A stretch of DNA of 64,000 nt, taken from contig NZ_NNBJ01000031.1 of the NCBI RefSeq assembly GCF_002803085.1, forward strand, positions 1-64,000, written 5' to 3'. This DNA comes from Streptomyces sp. CB01201. Its GTDB lineage: Bacteria > Actinomycetota > Actinomycetes > Streptomycetales > Streptomycetaceae. Both the position numbers and the translations under genes were made by a program. Below are positions 1 through 8,015 of the stretch, in pieces. Position 1 is the first letter of the stretch, and each line of letters starts with the position of its first letter. The notes beneath the pieces were generated by a model. It was not told the DNA's origin and did no database searches. It was given only the letters and a program-made list of their open reading frames with translations.

Positions 1-451
1 GCACCGGGGTCGCGGACACCCCGAAGCGGTCGGCGAGGGCGGGGGCGGAGTACACCTCGCCGGGCACGAGGTCGCCGTCGACCAGGGCGGTGCGCAGGGC
101 GGCCAGTAGCTGTCCGCGCACGGAGTGCCGGTGGACGGCCGCGCGGGGGGCCGGGGCCGGGGACCCGGCGGTGCGGGGGGCGGTCGGCTCGGCGGTGCGG
201 GCGGCGGGCGGCTCGGCGGTGCGGGCGGCAGGCGGCTCGGCGGTGCGGGCGGCGGCCGGCTCGGCGGTGCGGGGAGCGGGCGGCTCGGCGGTGCGGGCGG
301 CGGTCGGCTCGGCGGTGCGGGGGGCGGGCGGCTCGCTGTGGGTGTGCTCGCCGCGCGTGCCCCCATCGGGTGCGCACCCACCGGGTGCGCCGCAGCACGG
401 CTCGGCGGCCCGGGCCTGGCCGGGGACCCTGGGTGACCCGTACGGAGGCAC
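1..451 (-). CDS. GntR-family transcriptional regulator, partial (N-terminal part only)
   Basis: The minus strand reads without a stop from base 493 to the window edge. Its last visible residues form a GntR-type winged helix: RGQLLAALRTALVDGDLVPG, then YSAPALADRFGVSATPV, where the recognition helix normally runs on into RE(A/V). GntR proteins repress metabolic genes and release DNA on binding an effector through a C-terminal domain, which lies outside this window. The winged helix is preceded by a long Ala/Pro-rich stretch made of seven tandem octapeptides of the type EPPAARTA. The start is uncertain: GTG at 451 (chosen) or 481 includes the repeats, while GTG at 121 would leave them as untranslated leader, but I see no good ribosome binding site there. 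The effector class cannot be assigned. Confidence 0.6.
   Translation of the reverse strand, partial: MPPYGSPRVPGQARAAEPCCGAPGGCAPDGGTRGEHTHSEPPAPRTAEPTAARTAEPPAPRTAEPAAARTAEPPAARTAEPPAARTAEPTAPRTAGSPAPAPRAAVHRHSVRGQLLAALRTALVDGDLVPGEVYSAPALADRFGVSATPV
165..345. repeat. 24-bp tandem repeat, seven copies
   Basis: The trinucleotide CTC of the unit recurs at 188, 212, 236, 260, 284, 308 and 332, an exact 24-bp period. Because 24 is a multiple of three, the repeat stays in frame on the minus strand and encodes an octapeptide of the form E-P-(P/T/A)-A-(A/P)-R-T-A. Copies differ by single substitutions and no copy carries a stop in that frame. Confidence 0.9.
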
Positions 452-558
452 GGTCGCCTCGCGCCCTCTGCCCTGCTGCACCCCGGCCTCCTACGGCTCC
501 ACTGCCCCCACAGACCATAGGCGGACAAAGCGCGAGTTCAAACATCGCCGGTATCGGC

Positions 559-577
559 TAAGGTAAGCCTTACCTGT
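559..577. promoter_or_regulatory. Iron box (DmdR1/IdeR-type operator)
   Basis: AGGTAAG-C-CTTACCT (561-575) is a perfect 7-1-7 inverted repeat, and the flanks extend it towards the 19-bp consensus TTAGGTTAGSCTAACCTAA bound by iron-dependent DtxR-family repressors of actinobacteria. A plausible promoter lies over it: TTCAAA at 537-542 and TAAGGT at 559-564 with a 16-bp spacer, so bound repressor would cover the -10 region. It lies just upstream of an FhuF-like reductase gene, as expected for iron control. Confidence 0.8.
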
Positions 578-603
578 CAACGATCGTGATTCGGTGGTCC
601 CGC

Positions 604-1452
604 ATGACCGTCTCCACCTTGCTGCCCAGCCCCGCGCCCGGCCCCGTCGCCCCCTCCTATGCCCGGCTCGCCGAGGTGTACTCCGGCCTCGGGATCAGCG
701 AGCTGACCTCGGCGGAACGGCTGCCGAGCGGTGCGGGCTGGGTAGGCGCGGCGGAACTCGCGGCCGGCGGAACGGCCCTGGACGCCTTCCTGGCCTGGGA
801 CAACGCCCAGGTCGTACGGGACTACGGACATCAGGCACGCCCCGATGTCATCGCCTCCTTCGGCTTCCACCGCTACGCCTGGCCGGCCTGCCTCCTGGTG
901 ACGGTGCCGTGGTTCCTGCACCGCCGGGTGCCGCGCATCCCCGTCGAGGATGTCGCCTACCAGCGCAGCAGCGGCCATATCGCCCTGCGCGTAAGGGAGT
1001 TCGCCTGCCTGCCGGACGACCCGGCCGGGGCCCTCCCCGGCGCCCGCGTCGTGGCGGACGAGGAGGCCCTGCGCGGTGCGGTGCGGGACGCGGTGGCCGA
1101 GCACATCGGGCCGGTGCTCGAAGGGTTCGGGCCGCGCATGCGGCGCGGCCGGCGGGCGCTGTGGGGCATGGCCACGGACGAGATCGTCGAGGGCCTCTGG
1201 TACGTCGGCGCGCTGCTCGGCCAGGAGTCCCGCGCGATGACCGAGCTCGACCAGCTGCTCCCCGGGACCACGAAGCCGTACGTGGGCACGCCGGGCTTCC
1301 GCGAACTGACCGCGCCCGACGGGCGGAACCTGCCGACCCGGGACCGGGCGAGCTGCTGCTTCTTCTACACGGTCCGGCCCGACGACACCTGCGTGACCTG
1401 TCCGCGCACCTGCGACGCCGACCGCGTGCAGAGGCTCAGCGCCGCATCCTGA
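604..1452 (+). CDS. FhuF-like (2Fe-2S) siderophore-iron reductase
   Basis: The protein of about 282 residues ends in the FhuF C-terminal cysteine signature: CCFFY, then ten residues later CVTCPRTC, matching CC-x10-C-x2-C, which ligates a 2Fe-2S cluster. FhuF-type proteins reduce ferric iron from hydroxamate siderophores in the cytoplasm so that the metal is released. The upstream iron box supports this role and predicts expression when iron is scarce. ATG 604 was chosen; an in-frame GTG at 586 is possible but lies only eight bases after the operator. No siderophore synthetase or ferric-siderophore transporter is adjacent, so it probably serves siderophores made or imported from other loci. 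The family assignment is firm; the substrate is inferred. Confidence 0.85.
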   Translation: MTVSTLLPSPAPGPVAPSYARLAEVYSGLGISELTSAERLPSGAGWVGAAELAAGGTALDAFLAWDNAQVVRDYGHQARPDVIASFGFHRYAWPACLLVTVPWFLHRRVPRIPVEDVAYQRSSGHIALRVREFACLPDDPAGALPGARVVADEEALRGAVRDAVAEHIGPVLEGFGPRMRRGRRALWGMATDEIVEGLWYVGALLGQESRAMTELDQLLPGTTKPYVGTPGFRELTAPDGRNLPTRDRASCCFFYTVRPDDTCVTCPRTCDADRVQRLSAAS

Positions 1453-1645
1453 CTCCATGCCACCCATACGGGTGAGCGCCAGTCGAACTCAACTCGCGCG
1501 CCGGGCACGGCAGTTCGAGCGATCGCCCCCTATCCGGCTGCCCTCGCACTCCGTTGGCGTCCTCTTGCCCCGAAACCCCCTGCCGCCCCGCGCGGCTGGA
1601 GCAGTATGGCGCCCGATACGCCCTACGCGATGCAAGGGACACCGC

Positions 1646-2707
1646 ATGCGACTGACCGACATATCGCTGGACTGGCTGCTTCCGGGCGGCGTGATGATCG
1701 TGGGGGTCGTTGTGGCTCTGGTAGTACTCGCGCGTGGCAAGCGCACCGCTGACAACGCCACCGGGGACGACTCCTGGGAGCGCAGCGAGGAGCGCCGCAG
1801 AAGGAAGGAGGCGGTGTACGGCACCGCTTCCTATGTGCTCCTGTTCTGCTGTGCGGCGGTGGCCGCCGCGCTCTCCTTCCACGGTCTGGTCGGCTTCGGC
1901 CGGCAGAACCTGAATCTGACGGACGGCTGGGAGTACCTCGTACCGTTCGGCCTCGACGGCGCGGCCATGTTCTGTTCCGTGCTCGCGGTGCGCGAGGCCA
2001 GCCACGGTGACGCGGCGCTCGGCTCGCGGCTGCTCGTGTGGACGTTCGCGGGTGCGGCCGCCTGGTTCAACTGGGTGCACGCGCCGCGCGGCATGGACCA
2101 CGCGGGGGCCCCGCAGTTCTTCGCGGGGATGTCGCTCTCGGCGGCGGTGCTCTTCGACCGCGCGCTGAAGCAGACCCGCCGGGCGGCCCTGCGCGAGCAG
2201 GGTCTGGTGCCGCGGCCGCTGCCGCAGATCCGGATCGTCCGCTGGCTGCGCGCTCCCCGGGAGACCTTCGGCGCCTGGTCGCTGATGCTCCTGGAGAATG
2301 TGCGCACCCTGGACGAGGCGGTCGACGAGGTCCGCGAGGACAAGCGCACCAAGGAGGAGAACAAGCTCCGCAGGCGCGACCAGGAGAAGCTGGACCGGGC
2401 GCACTTCAAGGCGCTCAGCCGGCAGAACCGCTCCTGGGGACGCGGCCGGGGCGGCGGCCGTCAGGTCGACGTCCAGGGCATCGGACCCGGCCCCGGCTCC
2501 GCGCAGCCCAAAGCTGTCGCGGAGCCGGCCATAGCAGAGCCAGGACAACTGCCTCTGCGCAACCGGCCCTCCCTCCAGGCCGTCGGGACCGCTGAGTCCC
2601 CGGCGGCCAGGACCGTCGATCTCACCGCCGAGGACGACACCCAGGCGTTGCCCCGGCTCGACTCGTTGGAGCGCAAACTGAAGGATCTGGAGCAGCAGTT
2701 CGGCTAG
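1646..2707 (+). CDS. DUF2637 domain membrane protein
   Basis: A 353-residue protein. Residues 1-35 contain a first hydrophobic segment (WLLPGGVMIVGVVVALVVLA), followed by a charged Arg/Glu stretch and at least three more hydrophobic segments between about residues 60 and 180 (YVLLFCCAAVAAALSF; FGLDGAAMFCSVLAV; LLVWTFAGAAAWFNWVHAP), typical of DUF2637. The C-terminal half is highly charged (a helix rich in Arg, Lys and Glu around 230-270) and then low-complexity, ending in LERKLKDLEQQF, a possible short coiled coil. Similar proteins occur widely in Streptomyces, including on conjugative elements, but no plasmid gene is adjacent here. The function is unknown. ATG 1646 follows GGGACACCGC; longer in-frame starts exist without convincing coding character. 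Confidence 0.75.
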   Translation: MRLTDISLDWLLPGGVMIVGVVVALVVLARGKRTADNATGDDSWERSEERRRRKEAVYGTASYVLLFCCAAVAAALSFHGLVGFGRQNLNLTDGWEYLVPFGLDGAAMFCSVLAVREASHGDAALGSRLLVWTFAGAAAWFNWVHAPRGMDHAGAPQFFAGMSLSAAVLFDRALKQTRRAALREQGLVPRPLPQIRIVRWLRAPRETFGAWSLMLLENVRTLDEAVDEVREDKRTKEENKLRRRDQEKLDRAHFKALSRQNRSWGRGRGGGRQVDVQGIGPGPGSAQPKAVAEPAIAEPGQLPLRNRPSLQAVGTAESPAARTVDLTAEDDTQALPRLDSLERKLKDLEQQFG

Positions 2708-2729
2708 CCGACGGCGGCGGCCCGGACCC

Positions 2730-2752
2730 GACGGACTTCCCCATCGTCCGTC
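2730..2752. terminator. Bidirectional hairpin between convergent genes
   Basis: GACGGAC (2730-2736), a 9-base loop and GTCCGTC (2746-2752) form a perfect 7-bp stem. It lies between the 3' ends of the DUF2637 gene (plus) and the ATP-binding protein gene (minus). There is no clear T-tract, as is usual for Streptomyces terminators. Confidence 0.5.
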
Positions 2753-2765
2753 CCGTCCTTCGGGT

Positions 2766-3245
2766 CTAGTACCGCGCCACCCCGTCGCCGAGTTCGAACC
2801 AGACGACCTTTCCACGGTCGTGCTCGCTGACGCCCCAGGCGTCCGCGAGTGCCTGGACGAGCAGCAGCCCCCTGCCGTGCGTGCCGTCGTCGGACGACGG
2901 CGCGTACGGCGTGGGCAGTGCTGGCGTGAAGTCCCTTACCTCCACCCGGAGTCCGGCCTCGCCGACCGCCACCGTCACGACGGCGCCGTGGCCGGTGTGG
3001 ACGAGGGCGTTGGTGAGCAGCTCACTGGTGAGCAGTTCGGCCACGTCCGTCGCCCCCGCCTGCGGCGTGGCCGCGAGGAGTTCCCGCAGCGCGTGGCGTA
3101 CTTCCCGTACGGCACCCAGATCCGACTGCCCCACTCTCCTGCACAGCAGACGCTGGTCCCCCTGCTGCGCATCAGGTGTCCGGACGGGCCCGCTCCGCGC
3201 GGAGCCGAGTCCTGCCTGATGCCTTGTCATAACCCCCACCCGCAC
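2766..3245 (-). CDS. ATP-binding protein, RsbW/anti-sigma-type HATPase
   Basis: This short protein (159 residues) is a stand-alone GHKL ATPase domain. The N box is seen in LLTSELLTNALVHTG (around residue 75), a central VRDF segment stands for the G1 region, and HGRGLLLVQALADAWGV (around 125-140) is the Gly-rich lid motif. Such proteins in Streptomyces act as serine kinases or anti-sigma factors in partner-switching networks with STAS-domain antagonists and SpoIIE-like phosphatases. No sigma factor or antagonist is adjacent, so its partner is unknown. GTG 3245 and ATG 3230 are both possible starts; GAAAGG lies about ten bases before the GTG. The first 25 residues look disordered. Confidence 0.8.
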   Translation of the reverse strand: MRVGVMTRHQAGLGSARSGPVRTPDAQQGDQRLLCRRVGQSDLGAVREVRHALRELLAATPQAGATDVAELLTSELLTNALVHTGHGAVVTVAVGEAGLRVEVRDFTPALPTPYAPSSDDGTHGRGLLLVQALADAWGVSEHDRGKVVWFELGDGVARY

Positions 3246-4172
3246 GCTGTGACGACCTTTCCCCCTCGAACATGCACACGGGATGCATGCCCAACCGGGC
3301 CACGGTCACGCATGGTGATTCCACGACAACCGAAAGGGATTGCCTCCGGGGCGGCGCGGACAGGGGGCCTGGGCATGACAGCCGCGGGCCCGGCGATGGA
3401 CACCGCGAGCGGGCCGTGCGCCATCTCGCGCGCCCCGCGCAACACGCCGCCGGGTGCCGCCGGTCCCTGGCCGGCCGGCGCCCACCCGCGTAGAACCAAG
3501 GCCGCCGCCCTGAGCGTTGACGGCGGCATACGAGGACGGTCGAGGCCGTACGGGAACGGGTCCGGCCCTGCCCGGCGAGCCGGTGCCGGATCCGAAGGGA
3601 GGGCAGCCGGGGCCTGGGCGGGAGGTGAGGTCGGGGCGGTTCTCCACCCCGGTTTCCCGGAAGCTCGTCCGGGCTCGCGGACGGAAGGCCCGGCGGACGA
3701 CAGCACGAGGAGCCCGCCGTAGGGCGTCCCCGCTCGCAACCGGCATATCCCGGAGGCAGCGCAGGCCACGGCCGCGCGGGGGGTCGCACTCCCCCGGGCC
3801 GTGGCCGCCCGTCCGGCAGTGCCGCACGCCATCGGACGGACCCCGCGCGGGGACGTCGTGACCGGCGGGCATCGGCCGATCCGCCGACGCGCACCTGCCG
3901 AACCCGGCGTATCGCGGATCGAGTTGGGGAACACGCTGCTGCACGTGGTGGCGGCGGCGCAAGCGGTGCGCGGGGGCGACGGTTGCGGAAGCAGGCACTG
4001 ATGCGTCCGCCCACGGCAATCCGCCCGGCTCGCCCAGCACCCCGCTCCACCACGCGGCGTACCCGCGGCTACGCGAGGAACCGGAGGGCGTCGGCACGGG
4101 CCCCGGCCCGGCACCGTGTGCGACCGGGATCGCCCCGGACCGGGCGGCGGCGCAGCACCCGAAGCGGACCCC
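3246..4172. other. About 0.9 kb without a convincing gene
   Basis: Open frames exist on both strands, but all translate to Arg/Pro/Gly/Ser-rich sequence without recognisable domains and lack the third-position G/C bias of neighbouring genes. The most protein-like piece is a plus-strand stretch at about 3801-4001 ending in GNTLLHVVAAAQAV, which lacks a good start. It may be a decayed gene or a long intergenic region. The 3' side carries the end of the kinase gene and the 5' side the promoter of the ATPase gene. Confidence 0.5.
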
Positions 4173-6068
4173 TCAGTACTCCACGGTGCCGCACCAGGTC
4201 TCCGCCCACGCCGAGGGGCCGTACTTGTTGGCCGCACGCATCGAGATGCAGATCTCGTCCCCCGAGAAGGGGCCGTTGATCGTGTAGTTGGTGCCCTGGG
4301 CGGAGTAGATGGTGTCGACGCTCTTCTTCGTGAAGTTGCTGCCCTTGTTGGTGTAGTGGATGTCGTAGCGGGTCGCGCCGGAGACCGTCGGCCAGCTCAC
4401 CGCGATCGGCCTGGAACAGGCGCCGACGCAGCTGTTGGTGTACTGGAGCTTGTATGCCTTCATGTCGGCCGGCGGGGAGCCCGTCTGCGATCCGGAGGAT
4501 CCGGACGAGCCCGAACCGCCGGACGTCCCCGACGAGCCGGAACCTCCGGACGAGCCGGACCCGCCCGGGGAACCGGACCCGCCCGAGGAACCCGTGCCAC
4601 CGACGGCACCCCCGCCGGAGCCGCCGGTGGAGGAGCCACCGGCGGTCGAACCCGCCGCGCCGACGCCGCCCGACGAGGCCGAACTACCGCCGCTGGCAGC
4701 CGTGTTCTGCCCGTCGGCGCCCTTGCCGTCGGGCCCCTTGGTGGCGTCCTTGCCCTTCTCGCTCGCACTCGCAGAAGGCGAACCGGTCTGCGCCACAGGC
4801 GAGTTGTTCATGGACGGCGTGGCACTGACGCCGGGTCCCGTACTCGCGCTCGCGCTGCTGCTCGGCGGCTGGGCATGGGCCTCGTTCCCCGGGTCGCTCC
4901 CGAACGGCTGGAGCACCGCGATCGTGCCGCCGCCCACGGTGAGCACGGCGATGACGGGCAGCACCACGAGCCGCCGCCGGCGGCGGGGCCGTTCGGGTTC
5001 GCGGGCCGTGACGGGGCCCGTCGTCACCACGCCCTCGGCGGGGCCGGCCGGCGGCGGCCGCAGTGCGACGGTCGCCCGGTCCACGGGCGGCTCCCGCAGG
5101 GGCGCCGCCTCCGCGTCGAGCAGCCGGGCGGACTGCTGGGCGATGCGCGCGACGACGCGCGCGGGCAGCCACGCTCCCCGCGCGGTGCTCGGACGCGTCC
5201 GCTCCGGGTCCGCCAACAGCTCGTCCACGGACGGGCGTTGATCGATGTCCTTCGTCAGGCAGCGCGTGATGAGCGCGCGCAGCGAGTCGTCCTGGACGCC
5301 CGTCAGATCGGGCTCGCCCTCCACGATCTGGAACATCACGGCATGCTGGTTGTCGGCCCCCTGCCCGAACGGCAGCTGCCCGGTCGCCGCGTAGGTCAGT
5401 ACGCAGCCGAGGGTGAACACATCGCTCTTGGCCCCGGCGCTCTGGCCGCGCACCTGCTCCGGCGACATGAAACCGGGCGAGCCGACCGCCATGCCCGTAC
5501 TGGTGAGCAGGGACTCGACGGACGTCCCCAGGGCCCGGGCGATCCCGAAGTCGATGACCTTCGTGCCGTCCACGGTGAGCATCACATTGGACGGCTTCAG
5601 GTCGCGGTGCACGATCCCGGCGCCGTGAATGTCCTTGAGCGCCTTCAGGAGCCTCTCGGCGAGGGCGTGCAGGGACGAGACCGGCAGCGGTCCGTAGCGC
5701 CGCACGATCTGTTCGAGCGAGAGCCCCGGAACGTATCCCGTGGCCACCCACGGCGGTTCGTCGCCCGGACCCGCGTCGAGCACGGGTGCCGTATAGCGCT
5801 CGCCGACCTTGCGCGCCGCCTCGATCTCCCGGCGGAAGCGCGCCCTGAACTGGTCGTCGGACACGTGCTCCTCGTGCACGACCTTCACGGCCACCGTGCG
5901 GCCGCTGTCCGACCGGGCCAGGAACACCCGCCCCATCCCGCCCGCACCCAGCCGTCCGAGCAGCAGGTACGGCCCGATGCGCGCGGGGTCGCCGGCCGCG
6001 AGCGGCTTGATACCCCCCTCGATGTAATCGTCCTGCCCGCCGCGTCCGTCCCCGTTCGTACCACTCAT
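4173..6068 (-). CDS. Membrane Ser/Thr protein kinase with extracellular fibronectin-III-like domain
   Basis: The protein has 631 residues. The N-terminal kinase domain (about 30-290) shows a Gly loop (GRLGAGGMGRVFLA), the AVKVV lysine, a catalytic loop HRDLKPSNVML, IDFGIARAL, and SPEQVRG as the APE equivalent, so it should be active. A proline-rich juxtamembrane part leads to one membrane segment (LVVLPVIAVLTVGGGTIAVL, about 375-395). Outside the membrane lie a long Gly/Ser linker and a C-terminal domain of about 90 residues resembling a fibronectin type III fold (IAVSWPTVSGATRYDIHY). It contains paired cysteines (NSCVGACS near its start; EICIS and ETWCG near its end), probably disulfide bonded outside the cell. 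Actinobacterial kinases of this PknB-like class sense extracellular cues. A PP2C-like gene lies two genes upstream on the same strand. The ligand is unknown. Confidence 0.92.
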   Translation of the reverse strand: MSGTNGDGRGGQDDYIEGGIKPLAAGDPARIGPYLLLGRLGAGGMGRVFLARSDSGRTVAVKVVHEEHVSDDQFRARFRREIEAARKVGERYTAPVLDAGPGDEPPWVATGYVPGLSLEQIVRRYGPLPVSSLHALAERLLKALKDIHGAGIVHRDLKPSNVMLTVDGTKVIDFGIARALGTSVESLLTSTGMAVGSPGFMSPEQVRGQSAGAKSDVFTLGCVLTYAATGQLPFGQGADNQHAVMFQIVEGEPDLTGVQDDSLRALITRCLTKDIDQRPSVDELLADPERTRPSTARGAWLPARVVARIAQQSARLLDAEAAPLREPPVDRATVALRPPPAGPAEGVVTTGPVTAREPERPRRRRRLVVLPVIAVLTVGGGTIAVLQPFGSDPGNEAHAQPPSSSASASTGPGVSATPSMNNSPVAQTGSPSASASEKGKDATKGPDGKGADGQNTAASGGSSASSGGVGAAGSTAGGSSTGGSGGGAVGGTGSSGGSGSPGGSGSSGGSGSSGTSGGSGSSGSSGSQTGSPPADMKAYKLQYTNSCVGACSRPIAVSWPTVSGATRYDIHYTNKGSNFTKKSVDTIYSAQGTNYTINGPFSGDEICISMRAANKYGPSAWAETWCGTVEY

Positions 6069-6245
6069 GATGGTGTGGCTCCCCCAGCCCTTCTCGCCTG
6101 GTCATCGGCGCAACTGCGCTGAGCGTAGTCGCTGTTGACGACAGGAGTGAAGGCGAGGACGCGGGGGGCGGGCGGGGCGGTTCCGTCCGGTCCGGTGGAG
6201 CGGGAGAGTCCGATTCGCGGGCGCCGGGGACCCCGGATCGGGCCG

Positions 6246-7988
6246 TCAGGGCCTGGGTACGTTGCGGAGGTTGGAGCGGGCCATCTGGAGCATGCGGCCC
6301 ACCCCACCGTCCAGGACGATCTTGCTGGCGGAGAGCGCGAAGCCCGACACCATCTCGGCGCTGATCTTCGGCGGGATGGACAGGGCGTTGGGGTCGGTGA
6401 CGATGTCGACCAGGGCCGGGCCCTTGTGCCGGAAGGCGTCCTTGAGCGCGCCCGCGAGCTGCTTGGGCTTCTCGACCCGCACCCCGTACGCCCCGGCCGC
6501 GCGCGCGATCGCCGCGAAGTCGGGGTTGTGGTTGGTCGTCCCGTACGAGGGGAGGCCGGCGACCAGCATCTCCAACTCGACCATGCCGAGCGAGGAGTTG
6601 TTGAAGAGCACGACCTTCACCGGCAGGTCGTACTGGACCAGGGTGAGGAAGTCGCCCATCAGCATCGAGAAGCCGCCGTCGCCGGACATCGAGACGACCT
6701 GGCGGTCGCGGTCGGTGAACTGGGCGCCGATGGCCTGCGGCAGCGCGTTCGCCATGGAGCCGTGGCTGAACGAGCCGATGATGCGGCGGCTGCCGTTGGG
6801 CGAGACGTAGCGGGCCGCCCACACGTTGCACATACCGGTGTCCACCGTGAACACGGCGTCGTCGTCGGCGAGTTCGTCCAGGACGGAGGCCACGTACTCG
6901 GGGTGGATCGGGACGTGCTTGTCGACCTTGCGGGTGTACGCCTTGACCACGCCCTCCAGGGCGTCGGCGTGCTTCTTCAGCATCTTGTCGAGGAACCTGC
7001 GGTCCGTCTTGACCTTCACCCGGGGCGTCAGCGAGCGCAGCGTCTCCTTGACGTCGCCCCACACCGCGAGGTCCAACTTCGATCGGCGGCCCAGGTGTTC
7101 GGGCCGCACATCGACCTGGACGATCTTGACGTCGTCCGGCAGGAAGGCGTTGTACGGGAAGTCGGTGCCGAGCAGGATCAGCAGGTCGCACTCGTGGGTC
7201 GCCTCGTAGGCGGCGCCGTACCCGAGCAGCCCGCTCATGCCGACGTCGTAGGGGTTGTCGTACTGGATCCACTCCTTGCCGCGCAGCGCGTGCCCGATGG
7301 GCGACTTGATCCGCTCGGCGAACGCCATGACCTCCGCGTGCGCCCCGGCCGTTCCGCTGCCGCAGAACAGGGTCACGCGCTTGGCCGCGTCGATGAGCGC
7401 GGCCAGCCTGTCGATCTCGGTGTCGCCGGGCCGCACCGACGGCCGGGACGTCACCAGGGCATGGTCGATCGCCTTGTCGGGCGCCGGCGCGGAGGCGATG
7501 TCGCCGGGCAGCGCGAGGACGCTGACGCCGCCGCGTCCGATGGCGTGCTGGATCGCGGTCTGCAGCACGCGCGGCATCTGCTGCGGGTTGGAGATCAGCT
7601 CGCTGTAGTGGGAGCACTCGCGGAACAGCTGGTCGGGGTGGGTCTCCTGGAAGTACCCGAGACCGATCTCCGAGGACGGGATCTGCGAGGCGAGGGCGAG
7701 CACGGGGGCCATCGAGCGGTGCGCGTCGTACAGGCCGTTGATGAGGTGCAGGTTGCCGGGCCCGCACGAGCCGGCGCAGGCCGCCAGCTTCCCGGTGAGC
7801 TGGGCCTCGGCGCCGGCCGCGAAAGCGGCGGTCTCCTCGTGCCTGACCTGGATCCAGTCGATGGCGGGGGTGCGCCGGATGGCGTCGACGACGGGGTTCA
7901 GGCTGTCGCCGACGACTCCGTACAGTCGCTTCACGCCCGCGCGGGTCAGGATGTCGACGAACTGCTCTGCAACGTTCTGCTTGGCCAT
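6246..7988 (-). CDS. poxB: Pyruvate dehydrogenase (quinone), PoxB-type ThDP enzyme
   Basis: This is a ThDP-dependent enzyme of 580 residues, the usual size for PoxB. The N-terminal pyrimidine-binding domain carries the ThDP-activating glutamate in RHEETAAFAAGAEAQLTG (about 48-65). A central domain (about 190-330) follows. The C-terminal cofactor domain holds the ThDP/Mg motif GDGGFSMLMGDFLTLVQYD ending in LFNNSSLGM. PoxB oxidises pyruvate to acetate and CO2 and passes electrons to membrane quinone through FAD. Other decarboxylating family members (acetolactate synthase, oxalyl-CoA decarboxylase) are less likely because of the overall resemblance to PoxB and the lack of a small-subunit neighbour. 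The spacing to the PP2C-like gene upstream on the same strand is only 27 bases, so they could be cotranscribed. Confidence 0.9.
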   Translation of the reverse strand: MAKQNVAEQFVDILTRAGVKRLYGVVGDSLNPVVDAIRRTPAIDWIQVRHEETAAFAAGAEAQLTGKLAACAGSCGPGNLHLINGLYDAHRSMAPVLALASQIPSSEIGLGYFQETHPDQLFRECSHYSELISNPQQMPRVLQTAIQHAIGRGGVSVLALPGDIASAPAPDKAIDHALVTSRPSVRPGDTEIDRLAALIDAAKRVTLFCGSGTAGAHAEVMAFAERIKSPIGHALRGKEWIQYDNPYDVGMSGLLGYGAAYEATHECDLLILLGTDFPYNAFLPDDVKIVQVDVRPEHLGRRSKLDLAVWGDVKETLRSLTPRVKVKTDRRFLDKMLKKHADALEGVVKAYTRKVDKHVPIHPEYVASVLDELADDDAVFTVDTGMCNVWAARYVSPNGSRRIIGSFSHGSMANALPQAIGAQFTDRDRQVVSMSGDGGFSMLMGDFLTLVQYDLPVKVVLFNNSSLGMVELEMLVAGLPSYGTTNHNPDFAAIARAAGAYGVRVEKPKQLAGALKDAFRHKGPALVDIVTDPNALSIPPKISAEMVSGFALSASKIVLDGGVGRMLQMARSNLRNVPRP

Positions 7989-8015
7989 GGGTCCATCAAC
8001 CCACGGCCTTCGCCG

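Noticed and set aside
577..1467. Minus-strand frame opposite the FhuF-like gene
   Set aside because: The plus-strand gene has clear Fe-S motifs and an iron box; the antisense frame has no domain.
3227..4237. Minus-strand frame of 336 codons in the gap before the kinase gene
   Set aside because: Composition (Arg, Pro, Ser, Cys, Gly) and third-position usage do not fit a Streptomyces gene, and no motif is visible.
4684..7767. Very long open frame on the minus strand across the kinase and PoxB genes
   Set aside because: It runs in a shadow frame across two well-supported genes, is Arg/Pro-rich and has no recognisable domain.
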